A stretch of 64,000 nt of DNA from JAEZHK01 sp964575255 (GCA_964575255.1 CAZNPZ010000007.1:1-64000); one strand, 5' to 3'. Shown: positions 32,921-41,999, numbered from the stretch's first letter. Notes: generated by a model not told the origin, from the sequence alone. Numbers and translations are program-made.

Positions 32921-34870
32921 TTAGTAGATGATGACCTTCGTTCTGCGCGGGCAGTTCTGGTAGATCCATTTGGCGTTCTCCACGGAGAGGCGCACGCAGC
33001 CATGAGAAGCTTTCCTGCCCAGGTTGTGTACGGAGCCGTAGGTGGGCGAACCGCCCTTCTGGTTGAACAGGACCGAGTGGAACAGGTAGTTCCCCTGGAT
33101 CGCGTAGGCGTACTGCGCCCAGACAGCGAACTCCTTGAAGTAGTGCCAGCGCGCCGCGGGGCCGGTGGTCGCCTGGAAAGTACCCTTGATCGTCGGCGTC
33201 GCAGGCAGTCCTGTGGAGCACTTCATCGTGCGAACCAGAATCGTGTACTCCTCATTCTCGTCGGGCGCGTAGGCGTACACACGCTGCTTTGCGATGGATA
33301 CCTTCAGCAGGTATGGCTTCAACGCTTTCTTGGCCGATTCCGAGAACAGCTTCTGAAGCGTACTCTTGTTGGCCTCGCCGGTCTGACTCAGCTTGTTGCG
33401 CTTCTGGAAGTCCTTGATCGCCTCGGTGGTCGCGGGGCCGTAGCCGCCGTCCGCGGAGGTGTAAAGGTACTCCAGATCAAACAGCCTGCGCTGCAGGCGC
33501 TTGACTTCCTCTCCGGTCGCACCGCTCGCCATCGCGCCTGGGATCGCCGGGAAGCTGTCTGCGAAAAACTTGTCCAGGAGGATCGGGTCGGCGATGCCGT
33601 TGATGACGGTCTCCAGCTGGCTGTCGTCGATCTTGATGTCGGCGGCGGGCGTGCCGCTGGCCATCGCCTCGGCGAAACGTTCCTCGCGCTCCTGCGCCTG
33701 GAAGTAAGCCTGCAGGTTCTCGATGGCGCGTTCGGTGGCGGCGCCGTAGCTGCCGTCAGGCGAGCCGATCATGAAGCCCAGCGCGTGCAGCCGCTGCTGC
33801 AGGAGCTTGACGTCCTCACCGGAGGATCCTTTCTGGAGCATCGGGTGGTCGGGCGATTTGGCCTGACCGGAGTACACCAGCTTCTGAAGCGCGATGTCGG
33901 CGACGCCGGTACGCTCAAGGCTGTTGTAGTACTGCATCAGGCGCACGCTCAGCTGCGTACCCGCGCCATAGAATCCGTCGGGCGACCCGATCAGGTAGCC
34001 AAGCGCGGACAGCCTGTTCTGGAAACGGAGTACGTCTTCGCCCTTGTCGCCGTACTTCAGGTCGACGCGGGCCGTCGGGAATTCGCTGGACATCACGAAG
34101 CTCAGAACCGTCGCGTCCGCGATGCCGTCCACCTGGGTCTTCGGCGTCGGCGCGGGCTCCAGGGTCGGTTCCGGGGTGGCGTTCGGGTCAGGGGTAGTCG
34201 AAGGGTCGGGCGTGGGCGTTGGCGCGGGAGCCGGCGTCGCGTTCGCGTCGATGTCATCCTGCTCCAACTGGCGGATGTACGTCTCCAGCGCGGAGACCGC
34301 CGCGGCGGTGCCCTTGCCGTACTGGCCGTCGGCGGTTCCGGTCAGGAACCCCAACTGGATCAATTTTTCCTGTAGCGCCCTGGTCGCGTCGTTTTTTGAG
34401 CCGCGCTGAAGCTGCTCAAAATAGGGCATGGTGACGCCCACGTTGGTCAGGTAGATCTTCCCGCCCGCGAGCGTTTCAGCCGCGGCGTCAATCTGGCCGC
34501 CGACCGCTTCACGGATCGCATGCGAGAGCTGATCCGCGCTCATGTTGGCGCCGCTTGCGATGGTCTCAGAGACCGCCACAGCGAACCGCTCGGAAAGCTC
34601 CGACCACGCGGCATCCTGCGGGGTTGTCACGAGAGAAAAAATCAGTTCCGTGCGAACGGACTGCCCGTTCAGCCGGTTGTCAAGCGCCATCCGCTTTTCC
34701 GTCAGGGCTGTCCCCTCCGGGACGTCCGGGGCGGCGCTTACCACGGCGTTGTCCGGCTCGTAAGCGCCCAGAAGGGTGCCGTCGCCGCGCTGTGCCTGAA
34801 CAGTCAGGTACGCGCTCAGCGTCAGAGCCAGGCACAGCGCCACGGCAATTATGGCGTTAATGCGTTTCAT
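32921..34870 (-). CDS. L,D-transpeptidase with four peptidoglycan-binding domains
   Basis: 649 residues. Signal peptide (about 1-26, MKRINAIIAVALCLALTL), an N-terminal region of ~150 residues, then PG_binding_1 units marked by LIQLGFLTGTADGQYG, LSALGYLIGSPDGFYG, LHALGFMIGSPDGSYG and LFDLEYLYTSADGGYG, with a Thr/Pro linker between the first and second, and a C-terminal YkuD domain with the catalytic H...SHGCVRLS. It cross-links peptidoglycan 3-3 or attaches partners in the wall. ATG 34870 follows GGAGGATTGAC; the frame is open upstream but without a ribosome site. Structured element copy C follows the stop. Confidence 0.9.
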   Translation of the reverse strand: MKRINAIIAVALCLALTLSAYLTVQAQRGDGTLLGAYEPDNAVVSAAPDVPEGTALTEKRMALDNRLNGQSVRTELIFSLVTTPQDAAWSELSERFAVAVSETIASGANMSADQLSHAIREAVGGQIDAAAETLAGGKIYLTNVGVTMPYFEQLQRGSKNDATRALQEKLIQLGFLTGTADGQYGKGTAAAVSALETYIRQLEQDDIDANATPAPAPTPTPDPSTTPDPNATPEPTLEPAPTPKTQVDGIADATVLSFVMSSEFPTARVDLKYGDKGEDVLRFQNRLSALGYLIGSPDGFYGAGTQLSVRLMQYYNSLERTGVADIALQKLVYSGQAKSPDHPMLQKGSSGEDVKLLQQRLHALGFMIGSPDGSYGAATERAIENLQAYFQAQEREERFAEAMASGTPAADIKIDDSQLETVINGIADPILLDKFFADSFPAIPGAMASGATGEEVKRLQRRLFDLEYLYTSADGGYGPATTEAIKDFQKRNKLSQTGEANKSTLQKLFSESAKKALKPYLLKVSIAKQRVYAYAPDENEEYTILVRTMKCSTGLPATPTIKGTFQATTGPAARWHYFKEFAVWAQYAYAIQGNYLFHSVLFNQKGGSPTYGSVHNLGRKASHGCVRLSVENAKWIYQNCPRRTKVIIY

Positions 34871-34994
34871 GTCAATCCTCCGTCCTGATTCGTTGGGGTT
34901 GTTACAGTCATCTGACGGGAGGGATCGACGGTTTGTTGCCGTGGCAGCCACAAAATCCGTCGCAAAGATCGGCGAATATTTTAACAGTCGGCTC

Positions 34995-35023
34995 TTTCAA
35001 ATTGACAACCTATAATGTATAAT
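34995..35023 (+). promoter_or_regulatory. Candidate promoter of pta-ackA
   Basis: -35 TTTCAA (34995-35000), 17-nt spacer, -10 TATAAT (35018-35023). A second TATAAT (35011-35016) and a TTGACA (35002-35007) overlap it but are not properly spaced for each other. Confidence 0.5.
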
Positions 35024-35076
35024 GGTTTGACGTGGCTGAGAATCATAGAAACAGGAATACCGGGAGGAGATTGGTC

Positions 35077-36078
35077 ATGGCGATCATCGAGAAGATCATG
35101 CTCAAAGCGAAAGCGGACGTTCGTCACATCGTATTGCCAGAGGGCGAGGAGAAGCGCAATATCGCCGCCGCGTCCAAGGTTGTAAAGGAAGGCCTGGCCC
35201 GCGTCACCCTGCTGGGAGACCCGGCGAAGATCGCCGAAACAGCCAAAACCCTGGGTGTAGACCTCGAAGGTGTCCAGATCGTCAACCCCGCCTCGAGCGA
35301 GAAGGCCAAGCCTTACGCCGAGGCGCTTTATATGCTGCGCAAGGACAAGGGCATGACGGCTGAAGAAGCCGCGAAGAAGCTCGCCGACCCGATGTACTAC
35401 GGCGTCATGATGGTAAAAATGGGCGACGCGGAAGGCCTGGTCTCCGGCGCGATTCACTCAACCGGCGACATGCTCCGGCCCGCGCTTCAGATCATCAAGT
35501 CAAAGCCCGGCATCAAGACGGTGTCCTCCTGCTTCCTGATGGAAAGCCCTGACACGACCTACGGCGAGGGCGGCGTGATGATCTTCGCGGACTGCGCGGT
35601 CATCCCAAACCCCACCGCCGAGGAACTGGCGAACATCGCCGTCGCCGCGGCGGACTCCGCCCGGAGCCTCGCCGGTATGGAGCCGAAAGTCGCACTCCTG
35701 TCCTTCTCCACCAAGGGCAGCGCCAGCCACGAGCTGGTGACCAAGGTGCAGGAAGCCACCCGCATCGCGCATGAGCTCGCGCCCGACCTGAAGTTGGACG
35801 GCGAACTCCAGGCGGACGCCGCGCTGGTGGAATCCGTGGGACAACTGAAGAGCCCCGGCTCCCATGTCGCGGGTCACGCAAACGTACTGGTCTTCCCCGA
35901 CCTGCAGGCGGGCAACATCGGTTACAAACTGGTGCAGCGGCTGGGCGGCGCGGAGGCCTACGGCCCGGTGCTGCAGGGCCTCGCGAAGCCCTGCAACGAC
36001 CTGTCCCGCGGCTGCTCGGTGGATGACATCGTCGCGACCGTCGCAATTACCGCGGTACAGGCGCAACAAAAGAATTGA
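35077..36078 (+). CDS. pta: Phosphate acetyltransferase
   Basis: 333 residues, the short Pta form without an N-terminal regulatory domain. Transfers the acetyl group from acetyl-CoA to phosphate. Family motifs: HIVLPEGEEKRN, DPMYYGVMMVKMGDAEGLVSGAIHSTGDMLRPALQ region, FADCAVIPNP, LSFSTKGSA and HVAGHANVLVFPDLQAGNIGYKL near the end. ATG 35077 follows GGGAGGAG by 7 nt. With ackA, 35 nt downstream, it makes ATP and acetate from acetyl-CoA, the energy-yielding end of fermentation, including acetyl-CoA from Tdh-Kbl. Confidence 0.95.
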   Translation: MAIIEKIMLKAKADVRHIVLPEGEEKRNIAAASKVVKEGLARVTLLGDPAKIAETAKTLGVDLEGVQIVNPASSEKAKPYAEALYMLRKDKGMTAEEAAKKLADPMYYGVMMVKMGDAEGLVSGAIHSTGDMLRPALQIIKSKPGIKTVSSCFLMESPDTTYGEGGVMIFADCAVIPNPTAEELANIAVAAADSARSLAGMEPKVALLSFSTKGSASHELVTKVQEATRIAHELAPDLKLDGELQADAALVESVGQLKSPGSHVAGHANVLVFPDLQAGNIGYKLVQRLGGAEAYGPVLQGLAKPCNDLSRGCSVDDIVATVAITAVQAQQKN

Positions 36079-36113
36079 TTACATCGCGTTTGCGAGAAAG
36101 GTTTGAGCCAAAC

Positions 36114-37295
36114 ATGAAAATCCTGGTGATCAACGCGGGCTCCTCTTCCCTGAAGTATCAGCTGATCGATATGCAGAATGGTCAGGTGCTGGCCAAGGGA
36201 CTGGCTGAGCGCATCGGCATTGACGGCAGCAAGCTGACCCATCAGTACGGGGATCAGAAATACGTGGTCGAACAGCCGATGAAGACCCATACCGACGCGA
36301 TCCAACTGGTCTTGGACGCGCTGATTGATCCCGCCCACGGCGTGATCACGTCCATCGAGGAGATCGGCGCGGTGGGGCACCGCGTGCTGCACGGCGGCGA
36401 CAAGTTTACCGCGTCCTGCGTGATCGACGAGACGGTCGAGAAGGCCATCGAGGACTGCATCCCGCTGGGCCCGCTGCACAACCCGGCGAACCTGATGGGC
36501 ATCCGCGCCTGCCAGCGGGTCATGCCCGACACCAAGCAGGTGGCCGTGTTCGACACCGCGTTTCACCAGACCATGCCGCCCAAGGCGTATCTCTATGGCA
36601 TTCCGATGGAATACTACAAAAAGCACGCCATCCGCCGCTACGGCTTCCACGGTACCAGCCACCGTTACGTGTCCGCTCGCGCGATCCGGCTGACCGGCGC
36701 GAAGAAGCTGATCGTGTGCCATCTGGGCAACGGTTCCTCGCTGAGCGCGGTGGTGGACGGCAAGTGCGTGGACACCTCGATGGGTCTGACGCCTCTGGAA
36801 GGCGTTTTGATGGGTACCCGCTCCGGCAGCCTCGACCCGGCGGTGGTGGAGACGATCGCGACCCGCGAGAACATGACCGCCGCGCAGGTGGTGGACATGC
36901 TCAACAAGAAGTCGGGCCTGATCGGCGTCAGCGGCCGTTCCAGCGACATGCGCGACGTGGTCGCCGGCGCGAAGGAAGGCGACGAGCGCTGCAAGGTCAC
37001 CCGCGAAATGTGGGCGTACGGCATCCGCAAGTACATCGGCGCCTACGCAGCCGCGATGGGCGGTCTGGACGCGCTGATCTTCACCGCGGGCATCGGCGAA
37101 AACGACGCCTCCGGTCGCGCCGAGATCTGCGAAGGCCTGGAGTTCCTGGGCGTGGAACTGGATCCCGCGAAGAACGAAGGCAAGAGAAGCGAGGGCGAGA
37201 TTTCCAGGGACGGCTCCAAGGTCAAGGTGTGGGTCATCCCCACCAACGAGGAGCTGGCCATCGCCCAGGACACGCTGGAACTTACGCAAAAATAA
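36114..37295 (+). CDS. ackA: Acetate kinase
   Basis: 393 residues. ASKHA-fold kinase converting acetyl phosphate and ADP to acetate and ATP. Motifs: VINAGSSSLKYQL at the N terminus, VFDTAFHQTMP, YGFHGTSHRYVS, HLGNGSSLSAV and FTAGIGEND. ATG 36114 lies after a GAGAAAGG site. Second gene of the pta-ackA operon; the promoter of yceD overlaps its 3' end. Confidence 0.96.
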   Translation: MKILVINAGSSSLKYQLIDMQNGQVLAKGLAERIGIDGSKLTHQYGDQKYVVEQPMKTHTDAIQLVLDALIDPAHGVITSIEEIGAVGHRVLHGGDKFTASCVIDETVEKAIEDCIPLGPLHNPANLMGIRACQRVMPDTKQVAVFDTAFHQTMPPKAYLYGIPMEYYKKHAIRRYGFHGTSHRYVSARAIRLTGAKKLIVCHLGNGSSLSAVVDGKCVDTSMGLTPLEGVLMGTRSGSLDPAVVETIATRENMTAAQVVDMLNKKSGLIGVSGRSSDMRDVVAGAKEGDERCKVTREMWAYGIRKYIGAYAAAMGGLDALIFTAGIGENDASGRAEICEGLEFLGVELDPAKNEGKRSEGEISRDGSKVKVWVIPTNEELAIAQDTLELTQK

Positions 37296-37296
37296 T

Positions 37297-37325
37297 TTGA
37301 CAATTCCGCTGCCAGGCTTTACAAT
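37297..37325 (+). promoter_or_regulatory. Promoter of yceD-rpmF
   Basis: -35 TTGACA (37297-37302), 17-nt spacer, -10 TACAAT (37320-37325); near consensus. It starts 2 nt after the ackA stop. Confidence 0.9.
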
Positions 37326-37358
37326 AAGCTGGTTAGCCCCTGCGAGGTGATTGCCCCC

Positions 37359-37868
37359 ATGATCGATGTGTCCAACGCGCTCAAGAATCCGGGACAGGCC
37401 TATCCGTTTGAATGCCCGCTGGCGCTCGAACCGATGGACGTCCTGAGCGATGAGATCACGTTGACGGACATCCTCTTAAAGGGCGAGATGACCGGCGCGG
37501 GCGAATCGGTTTCGGTTCGGGGAACGGTGCGCGCGGATCTCCACGCCCACTGCGCGAGGTGCCTGAAGGAAGTCTCGCAGCCGCTGAAGTCCGAAATCGA
37601 CGAGGTGTTCGTGCGCGAGGCCGACCCGGAAAACCCCGACCACCGGCTGTTGGAAGGCCACGAGATTGACCTGACGAGCCCGGCGCGGGAAGCGCTCCTT
37701 CTGGAGATGCCGATGCGGCTTCTCTGTCGGAAGGACTGCAAAGGGCTCTGCCCGGTCTGCGGCGCGAACCTCAACGACAAGTCCTGCGAATGCCCGAAGG
37801 GCGAGCCAAAGCCCAACCCCTTCGCGGCGCTCAGTAAGCTCTACCCCAATGACGACGAGGAGGTGTAA
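37359..37868 (+). CDS. yceD: YceD/DUF177 family protein
   Basis: 169 residues of the DUF177/YceD family, almost always next to rpmF and linked to 23S rRNA or large-subunit biogenesis. Seen: HCARCLKEVSQPL, where the chain enters the conserved domain, EIDL, and a C-terminal CxxC-type cluster (CRKDCKGLCPVCGANLN ... CEC) typical of Firmicute members. ATG 37359 is 8 nt after GAGGTGA; the GTG at 37347 is part of that site. rpmF follows after 2 nt. Confidence 0.9.
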   Translation: MIDVSNALKNPGQAYPFECPLALEPMDVLSDEITLTDILLKGEMTGAGESVSVRGTVRADLHAHCARCLKEVSQPLKSEIDEVFVREADPENPDHRLLEGHEIDLTSPAREALLLEMPMRLLCRKDCKGLCPVCGANLNDKSCECPKGEPKPNPFAALSKLYPNDDEEV

Positions 37869-37870
37869 TC

Positions 37871-38071
37871 ATGGCCGTACCGAAGTATAAAACGTCAAAG
37901 GCGCGCAAGCACTCCCGCCGCGCCGCCAATTGGAAGCTGTCTGTGCCCGGCATCGTCAAGTGCCCGCGCTGCCAGAAGATGAAACTGAGCCACCGCGTGT
38001 GCAAGCACTGCGGCTACTACGATGGGCAGAAGGTCATCGACATGGAGCCCGAAAAGAAGCAGGCGAAGTAA
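37871..38071 (+). CDS. rpmF: Ribosomal protein L32
   Basis: 66 residues. AVPKYKTSKARKHSRRA at the N terminus and the zinc-binding form CPRCQKMKLSHRVCKHCGYY (CxxC...CxxC), so the zinc-containing C+ version. GGAGGTG precedes ATG 37871. Cotranscribed with yceD and followed by a terminator. Confidence 0.97.
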   Translation: MAVPKYKTSKARKHSRRAANWKLSVPGIVKCPRCQKMKLSHRVCKHCGYYDGQKVIDMEPEKKQAK

Positions 38072-38092
38072 GTTCCCAAGCATTGTTCATAG

Positions 38093-38125
38093 GCCCCTAT
38101 CCAAACGATAGGGGCTTATCTTTTT
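38093..38125 (+). terminator. Terminator of yceD-rpmF
   Basis: Stem GCCCCTATC (38093-38101) with GATAGGGGC (38107-38115), loop CAAAC, then TTATCTTTTT. Confidence 0.9.
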
Positions 38126-38132
38126 ATAAACA

Positions 38133-38161
38133 TTGACGGCGAAACTGTGGCGTGATAGAAT
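38133..38161 (+). promoter_or_regulatory. Promoter of the glycosyltransferase gene
   Basis: -35 TTGACG (38133-38138), 17-nt spacer, extended -10 TGATAGAAT ending at 38161. Confidence 0.75.
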
Positions 38162-38206
38162 CAAAGCCAAAGTGTACAAACCGCAAATGGTCGGAGGCCC
38201 AAAGGA

Positions 38207-39025
38207 ATGCTACTTTCCGTCATCACCGTCTGTTTCAATGCGGAAAAGGAAATCAAGAAGACCTTGGCTTCGGTAGTTTCGCAAAGCGCGCAAATCTTCG
38301 AATACATCATTGTGGACGGCGCTTCGACGGACGGGACGATGGCGGTTGTGGACTCCTTCCGCCCGGCGTTTGAGGATAGAGGCATCCCCCTCCGCGTGAT
38401 CAGCGAGAAGGATCGCGGCATCTACGACGCGATGAACAAGGGCGTGCGGCTCTCATCCGGCACATGGCTGAACTTCATGAACGCCGGGGACAGGTTTGAG
38501 AGCGCGGCGGTGCTCGATTCCGTGCGCGAAACGCTGGAACAAGGCGACGCGGACGTCGTCTACGGGAGCACGGTGTATGTGTATCACGGTATGATGCGCT
38601 ACGGTGACCCACTGCCGCTGGATCGCTTCGTCCGCAAGCAGCCGATCTGCCACCAGAGCAGCTTCATCCGCGCTTCGCTACTTATGGAACACCCGTACGA
38701 CGATGGCTATAAAAGCGGCGGGGACTACGACTTCTTCCTCTGGGCGTATCGGCGGGGCGCGAAGTACCGTCAGGTGAGTCAACGCGTCGCGGTGTTTGAA
38801 AACGGCGGATTTGCGGACAGTCATCGCTCACTGATGATGCTGGAACGGGCCAGGGCGCAGTATCGGCACGGCATGATACGAACGCGGCGCTACCTCCGCC
38901 TAACGGCGCTCGCGAGAGTCGAACAACTCCGGGAGGCGTTCCGCTCCGAAGCGCAGGCGCAGCGTCTGAACGACAGAATTTTCGGCAGGGAAAAGGGCTG
39001 GGTCAAGAGCGAATACGAAGAATGA
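38207..39025 (+). CDS. Family 2 glycosyltransferase
   Basis: 272 residues, GT-A fold. N-terminal LLSVITVCFNAEKEI, nucleotide-sugar Asp in YIIVDGASTDGT, the SEKDRGIYDAMNKGV segment and the DXD-like MNAGDRF; an acceptor region with HQSSFIR and GGDYDFFLWAYRRGA. This is the WcaE/Rfb-like type that adds a sugar to a cell-surface polysaccharide or lipid carrier; no transmembrane helix. GGAGG (9 nt) and AAAGGA precede ATG 38207. It stands alone with its own promoter and terminator, so its pathway is unknown. Confidence 0.9.
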   Translation: MLLSVITVCFNAEKEIKKTLASVVSQSAQIFEYIIVDGASTDGTMAVVDSFRPAFEDRGIPLRVISEKDRGIYDAMNKGVRLSSGTWLNFMNAGDRFESAAVLDSVRETLEQGDADVVYGSTVYVYHGMMRYGDPLPLDRFVRKQPICHQSSFIRASLLMEHPYDDGYKSGGDYDFFLWAYRRGAKYRQVSQRVAVFENGGFADSHRSLMMLERARAQYRHGMIRTRRYLRLTALARVEQLREAFRSEAQAQRLNDRIFGREKGWVKSEYEE

Positions 39026-39032
39026 TTCTTAC

Positions 39033-39072
39033 AAAAGCCCGGCGTCCGCCGAAACGGACGCCGGGCGCTTTT
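39033..39072. terminator. Bidirectional terminator
   Basis: 12-bp stem (39037-39048 with 39055-39066), A-run on the left and T-run on the right, serving the glycosyltransferase gene (+) and the SIMPL gene (-). Confidence 0.85.
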
Positions 39073-39086
39073 CTCATGCGGAGTAA

Positions 39087-39806
39087 TCAGCCTTCCAGCG
39101 CGTATACCGCCGTCACCGTGGCGCTGACGGTCACGTAGCCGGTGTCCACCTGGGTGGGCGCCGCGCCCATACCCTCGTCGGCGGCATACTTGGCGTTCAC
39201 GAAGGGGGCATAGTTGTAATTCTCGGACTCGTTCAGCGAAGTAAGCGCGCCAAGCGTGACGCCCGCGGCCGCGGCCAGAACATCCGCCTTTTCGCGGGCC
39301 TTCTCGACGGCCAGTTTCAGCGCCTGCGCATAGGCCTCGTCGTCATCCTTCACAGAAAAAGCCACGCCCTGCAGTTGGTTCGCGCCGGCGTCCAGCGCCG
39401 CGTCGACCAGCGGGCCGACCAGTTCCATGTCGGCAGTCTTGATGTTCAGCGTGTGCGACGCGGTGTAGCCGGTCAGCTTCTGCTGCTGGCTGTCGGAATA
39501 ATCGTAATTGCCCCAGACGCTCAGGTCGCTGACGGAGATGTCCACTTCCTTCGCGCCTGCCTTGATCAGCGCCTTCTTGATGGCGGCAATACTCTTGTTG
39601 ACAGCGGTCTGCGCGGCCACCGCGCCCTTGGCGGTCTCGCTGACGCCCAGCGTGATCGTGGCGGTGTCCGGCTTCATGTTGACCACGCCGGTACCGGAGA
39701 CAGTCACCTGCGCACCGCCGCCGGACGCGGCCTCCGCGAACGCCTGCATCGGCGAAAGCATCAGAAGCGCCACCAGCGTCAGAGCCATAACCTTCCAGAA
39801 CTTCAT
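39087..39806 (-). CDS. Secreted SIMPL (DUF541) domain protein
   Basis: 239 residues. Signal peptide (about 1-25, LLMLSPMQAFA), then a SIMPL domain: VTVSGTGVVNMKPDTATITLGV, the ISVSDLSVWGNYDYS region, and GYVTVSATVTAVYAL at the end. Relatives are periplasmic or surface proteins involved in oxidative or envelope stress, without known catalysis. ATG 39806 follows AAGGAG. It lies 80 nt downstream of the anti-sigma gene in the same direction and may belong to that regulon. Confidence 0.85.
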   Translation of the reverse strand: MKFWKVMALTLVALLMLSPMQAFAEAASGGGAQVTVSGTGVVNMKPDTATITLGVSETAKGAVAAQTAVNKSIAAIKKALIKAGAKEVDISVSDLSVWGNYDYSDSQQQKLTGYTASHTLNIKTADMELVGPLVDAALDAGANQLQGVAFSVKDDDEAYAQALKLAVEKAREKADVLAAAAGVTLGALTSLNESENYNYAPFVNAKYAADEGMGAAPTQVDTGYVTVSATVTAVYALEG

Positions 39807-39886
39807 GATAATCACTCCTTCAACCTCGTTTTTGGGTACAAAAATGGCGCATGGCGAAATTTGCATGCGCCACAGGGGAACCTTGA

Positions 39887-41134
39887 TTATCTGCGCCTGC
39901 GGGCGCGAACCACCCGGACGATCACGACGATCAGCACGATGAGCGGGATCAGCACGATCAACACCGGCGCGAATGCCGCGAGCATCACCGCCATGTCCTG
40001 CAAAAAGCCGCTGAGCCAATTGACCGAATCGAAGAATCCGGTGCGGATGCGCTCGATCAGGCTGTCGCCCACCGGCTGCACCTGGTCGCGAACCGGCACT
40101 TCGGCAAGGTGAACGCTGACCTGGGCGTAGTCCGCCTGGCTGTCCCAGCCGCGGATGCGGCCTTCCAGCGAATCGATCTCGGCCTGCAGGTCGTAGAACT
40201 TGTCCTGCAGCTCGACGACGGCGGTTAAGTCGGTGGCGGTCTGCATCAGCTTGTTGATCTGATCCCGCTGCGTCTTCAGCGCGCTCAGCCGGGCGCTGGC
40301 GTCAAAGTACTGGGAGGACACGTCCTCCGCGTTCTTGCTTTTATAGACGACGTTTCCGATCACGTCCAGGCTGGTCAGGAATTCGTCCAACTGGGCGCTG
40401 GGCACGCGGATCGTCATGTCGCGCTGCCGTCCGGCCGTATCGCCGGGCTTGATGGGCTGACCGCTCTGGCTATCGGCCTCATAGTACCCTTCGTACTCGG
40501 CGACGAGGTTGTCGACATTCTGGCTGTCGGTGTCATAGGCGGTGGTCTCCATCGAGTAGCTGGCCGAGCGAAGCACGACCTGCGTATGCGAGGCGCCGGA
40601 ATTCGTGATCACCTGCTGATCCGCGGGCGTATTGGTGCCTTCCATCGCGCCGTCCGGCGTAAGGCTCATCATGCCGGAATCCTCGGCCCGGTCTTCGACG
40701 ACGCCGCCGTACGGGGCGGAGGCATCGTACATCGCGTTGACCGGAGCCTTGGCGGACATTCTCGCATATTGCGCCGGGGGCGCGGTGACACCCTGCCGAA
40801 GCATTGCCGTGGACACCGTAAGGAGCGTCAGCGCCGCCGCGATCCAGCCCATGCCGCGCGTCCAGGCTCCGACCCTCCGCGCCTTCTTCCGGTTCTCCAG
40901 GTCGCCCCGGACGGCCTTGCGCCACGCGGCCTGCGCTTCCAAAGGAACCGTCAGCCCTTCGTCCATCTCGGCGCACATGGTCAATAGCCGCGTCATCGTC
41001 TCCAGCTTCTGGCCGCAGACGAGGCAATCCTTCGCGTGATCGTTCATCCTGTCGCGCGTCTCCCGGTCGAGTTCGCCGTCCAGGTACGCATTCAGGTTGG
41101 AATCAAACCAACGGCATTTCTCTTGTTCGTTCAT
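39887..41134 (-). CDS. zf-HC2 anti-sigma factor fused to DUF4349
   Basis: 415 residues. N-terminal zf-HC2 domain (NAYLDGELD ... HAKDCLVCGQ, His-x3-Cys-x2-Cys) as in ZAS anti-sigma factors; a transmembrane helix (about 92-108, GMGWIAAALTLLTVSTAML); an extracytoplasmic DUF4349 domain (SASYSMETTAYD, MTIRVPSAQLDEFLTSL, a coiled coil AEIDSLEGRIRGW); and a second C-terminal helix with basic end (VLIVLIPLIVLIVVIVRVV). It should bind the ECF sigma factor encoded 23 nt upstream and release it on an envelope signal sensed by DUF4349. GGAGGGAAAGCGC precedes ATG 41134. Confidence 0.87.
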   Translation of the reverse strand: MNEQEKCRWFDSNLNAYLDGELDRETRDRMNDHAKDCLVCGQKLETMTRLLTMCAEMDEGLTVPLEAQAAWRKAVRGDLENRKKARRVGAWTRGMGWIAAALTLLTVSTAMLRQGVTAPPAQYARMSAKAPVNAMYDASAPYGGVVEDRAEDSGMMSLTPDGAMEGTNTPADQQVITNSGASHTQVVLRSASYSMETTAYDTDSQNVDNLVAEYEGYYEADSQSGQPIKPGDTAGRQRDMTIRVPSAQLDEFLTSLDVIGNVVYKSKNAEDVSSQYFDASARLSALKTQRDQINKLMQTATDLTAVVELQDKFYDLQAEIDSLEGRIRGWDSQADYAQVSVHLAEVPVRDQVQPVGDSLIERIRTGFFDSVNWLSGFLQDMAVMLAAFAPVLIVLIPLIVLIVVIVRVVRARRRR

Positions 41135-41157
41135 GCGCTTTCCCTCCTTTCCGCCAC

Positions 41158-41751
41158 TTAGACCGGATACCGGCCAAAAAGTTCCGGCTGCCTCACCAGC
41201 ACTTCACGTAGCTTTTCGCGGCCCCGGCTGATGCGGGATTTGATCGTGCCAACGTTCGCTTCCAGCATTCGGGCGATCTCATCGTAACTGAACCCCTGTA
41301 CGTCTCGCAGCACGATCGCGGCGCGCATGTCCTCCGGCAGGTCCGCGATCGCCTTTTCCAGCGTGCGCCGCTGCTCGGAGGCGATGGAGTGCTGTTCCGG
41401 GGTCTCCCCCTCGTCGGTGGGCGACCAGCCGGTGTCCAACAGCACGTCCAGCGATGTCGCGGTGCGCAGCTTCCGCCGCCTGAGTTCATCCAGGCAGGTA
41501 TTCATCGTGATTCGGTACGCCCAGGTGGCAAAGGAGGACTGCCCCTTGAAGTTTGAAATGGCGCGGTAGATGCGCAGCATCGCCTCCTGAAGGCAATCCT
41601 GCGCGTCCTCGCGGTTGCCGCACATCCGAAGCGACACCGCGTACATGCGGCTTTCATGCGCGCGCATCAGCAGTTCAAACGCGGATTCATCGCCTTGCGT
41701 AGCCCTGCGGACCAGTTCGCGCTCGTCGGGCGCGTTTTGCAAGCCGATCAC
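41158..41751 (-). CDS. ECF-type RNA polymerase sigma factor
   Basis: About 197 residues. Sigma region 2 (AFELLMRAHESRMYAVSLRM, EDAQDCLQEAMLRIYR, SSFATWAYRITMNTCLDELRRR) and region 4 (LPEDMRAAIVLRDVQGFSYDEIA, VGTIKSRISRGREKL), linked by a ~40-residue stretch. SigW/RpoE-like. GTG 41751 is proposed from AGGTGG 7 nt upstream; TTG 41742 preceded by GAGGTGA is nearly as good. Longer in-frame starts would precede the promoter. The membrane anti-sigma gene follows directly. Confidence 0.92.
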   Translation of the reverse strand: MIGLQNAPDERELVRRATQGDESAFELLMRAHESRMYAVSLRMCGNREDAQDCLQEAMLRIYRAISNFKGQSSFATWAYRITMNTCLDELRRRKLRTATSLDVLLDTGWSPTDEGETPEQHSIASEQRRTLEKAIADLPEDMRAAIVLRDVQGFSYDEIARMLEANVGTIKSRISRGREKLREVLVRQPELFGRYPV

Positions 41752-41767
41752 CTCACTTCCACCTGCT

Positions 41768-41797
41768 ATTATACACATAAACGCGGTAAATAACCAA
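41768..41797 (-). promoter_or_regulatory. Promoter of the sigma/anti-sigma unit
   Basis: -35 TTGGTT (41797-41792), 18-nt spacer, -10 TATAAT (41773-41768) on the minus strand; housekeeping type rather than an ECF-type AAC promoter. Confidence 0.5.
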
Positions 41798-41999
41798 TTT
41801 CGGCCGGCATTTTCCAGCCATTCTTTCTTTGGACGCAATACACCTCGCGCGGTTGCATCATTTTGACACAATCGGCAAATTTCCGGATAAAGGCGCTCGC
41901 CGACGGCCACCCCGACGGAGCGACGCACGCAATACCCCTATCAAGAAACCTCTGCCGGGAAATTTCTCCGCGCCGCACCGGGAAATTTCACGCCGGGAC

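Noticed and set aside
32624..34375. Open frame of 583 codons on the plus strand
   Set aside because: Antisense to the L,D-transpeptidase gene, which has clear catalytic motifs; no ribosome site for the plus frame.
35958..37289. Open frame of 443 codons on the minus strand
   Set aside because: Antisense to ackA and the end of pta; His/Arg-rich shadow without a ribosome site.
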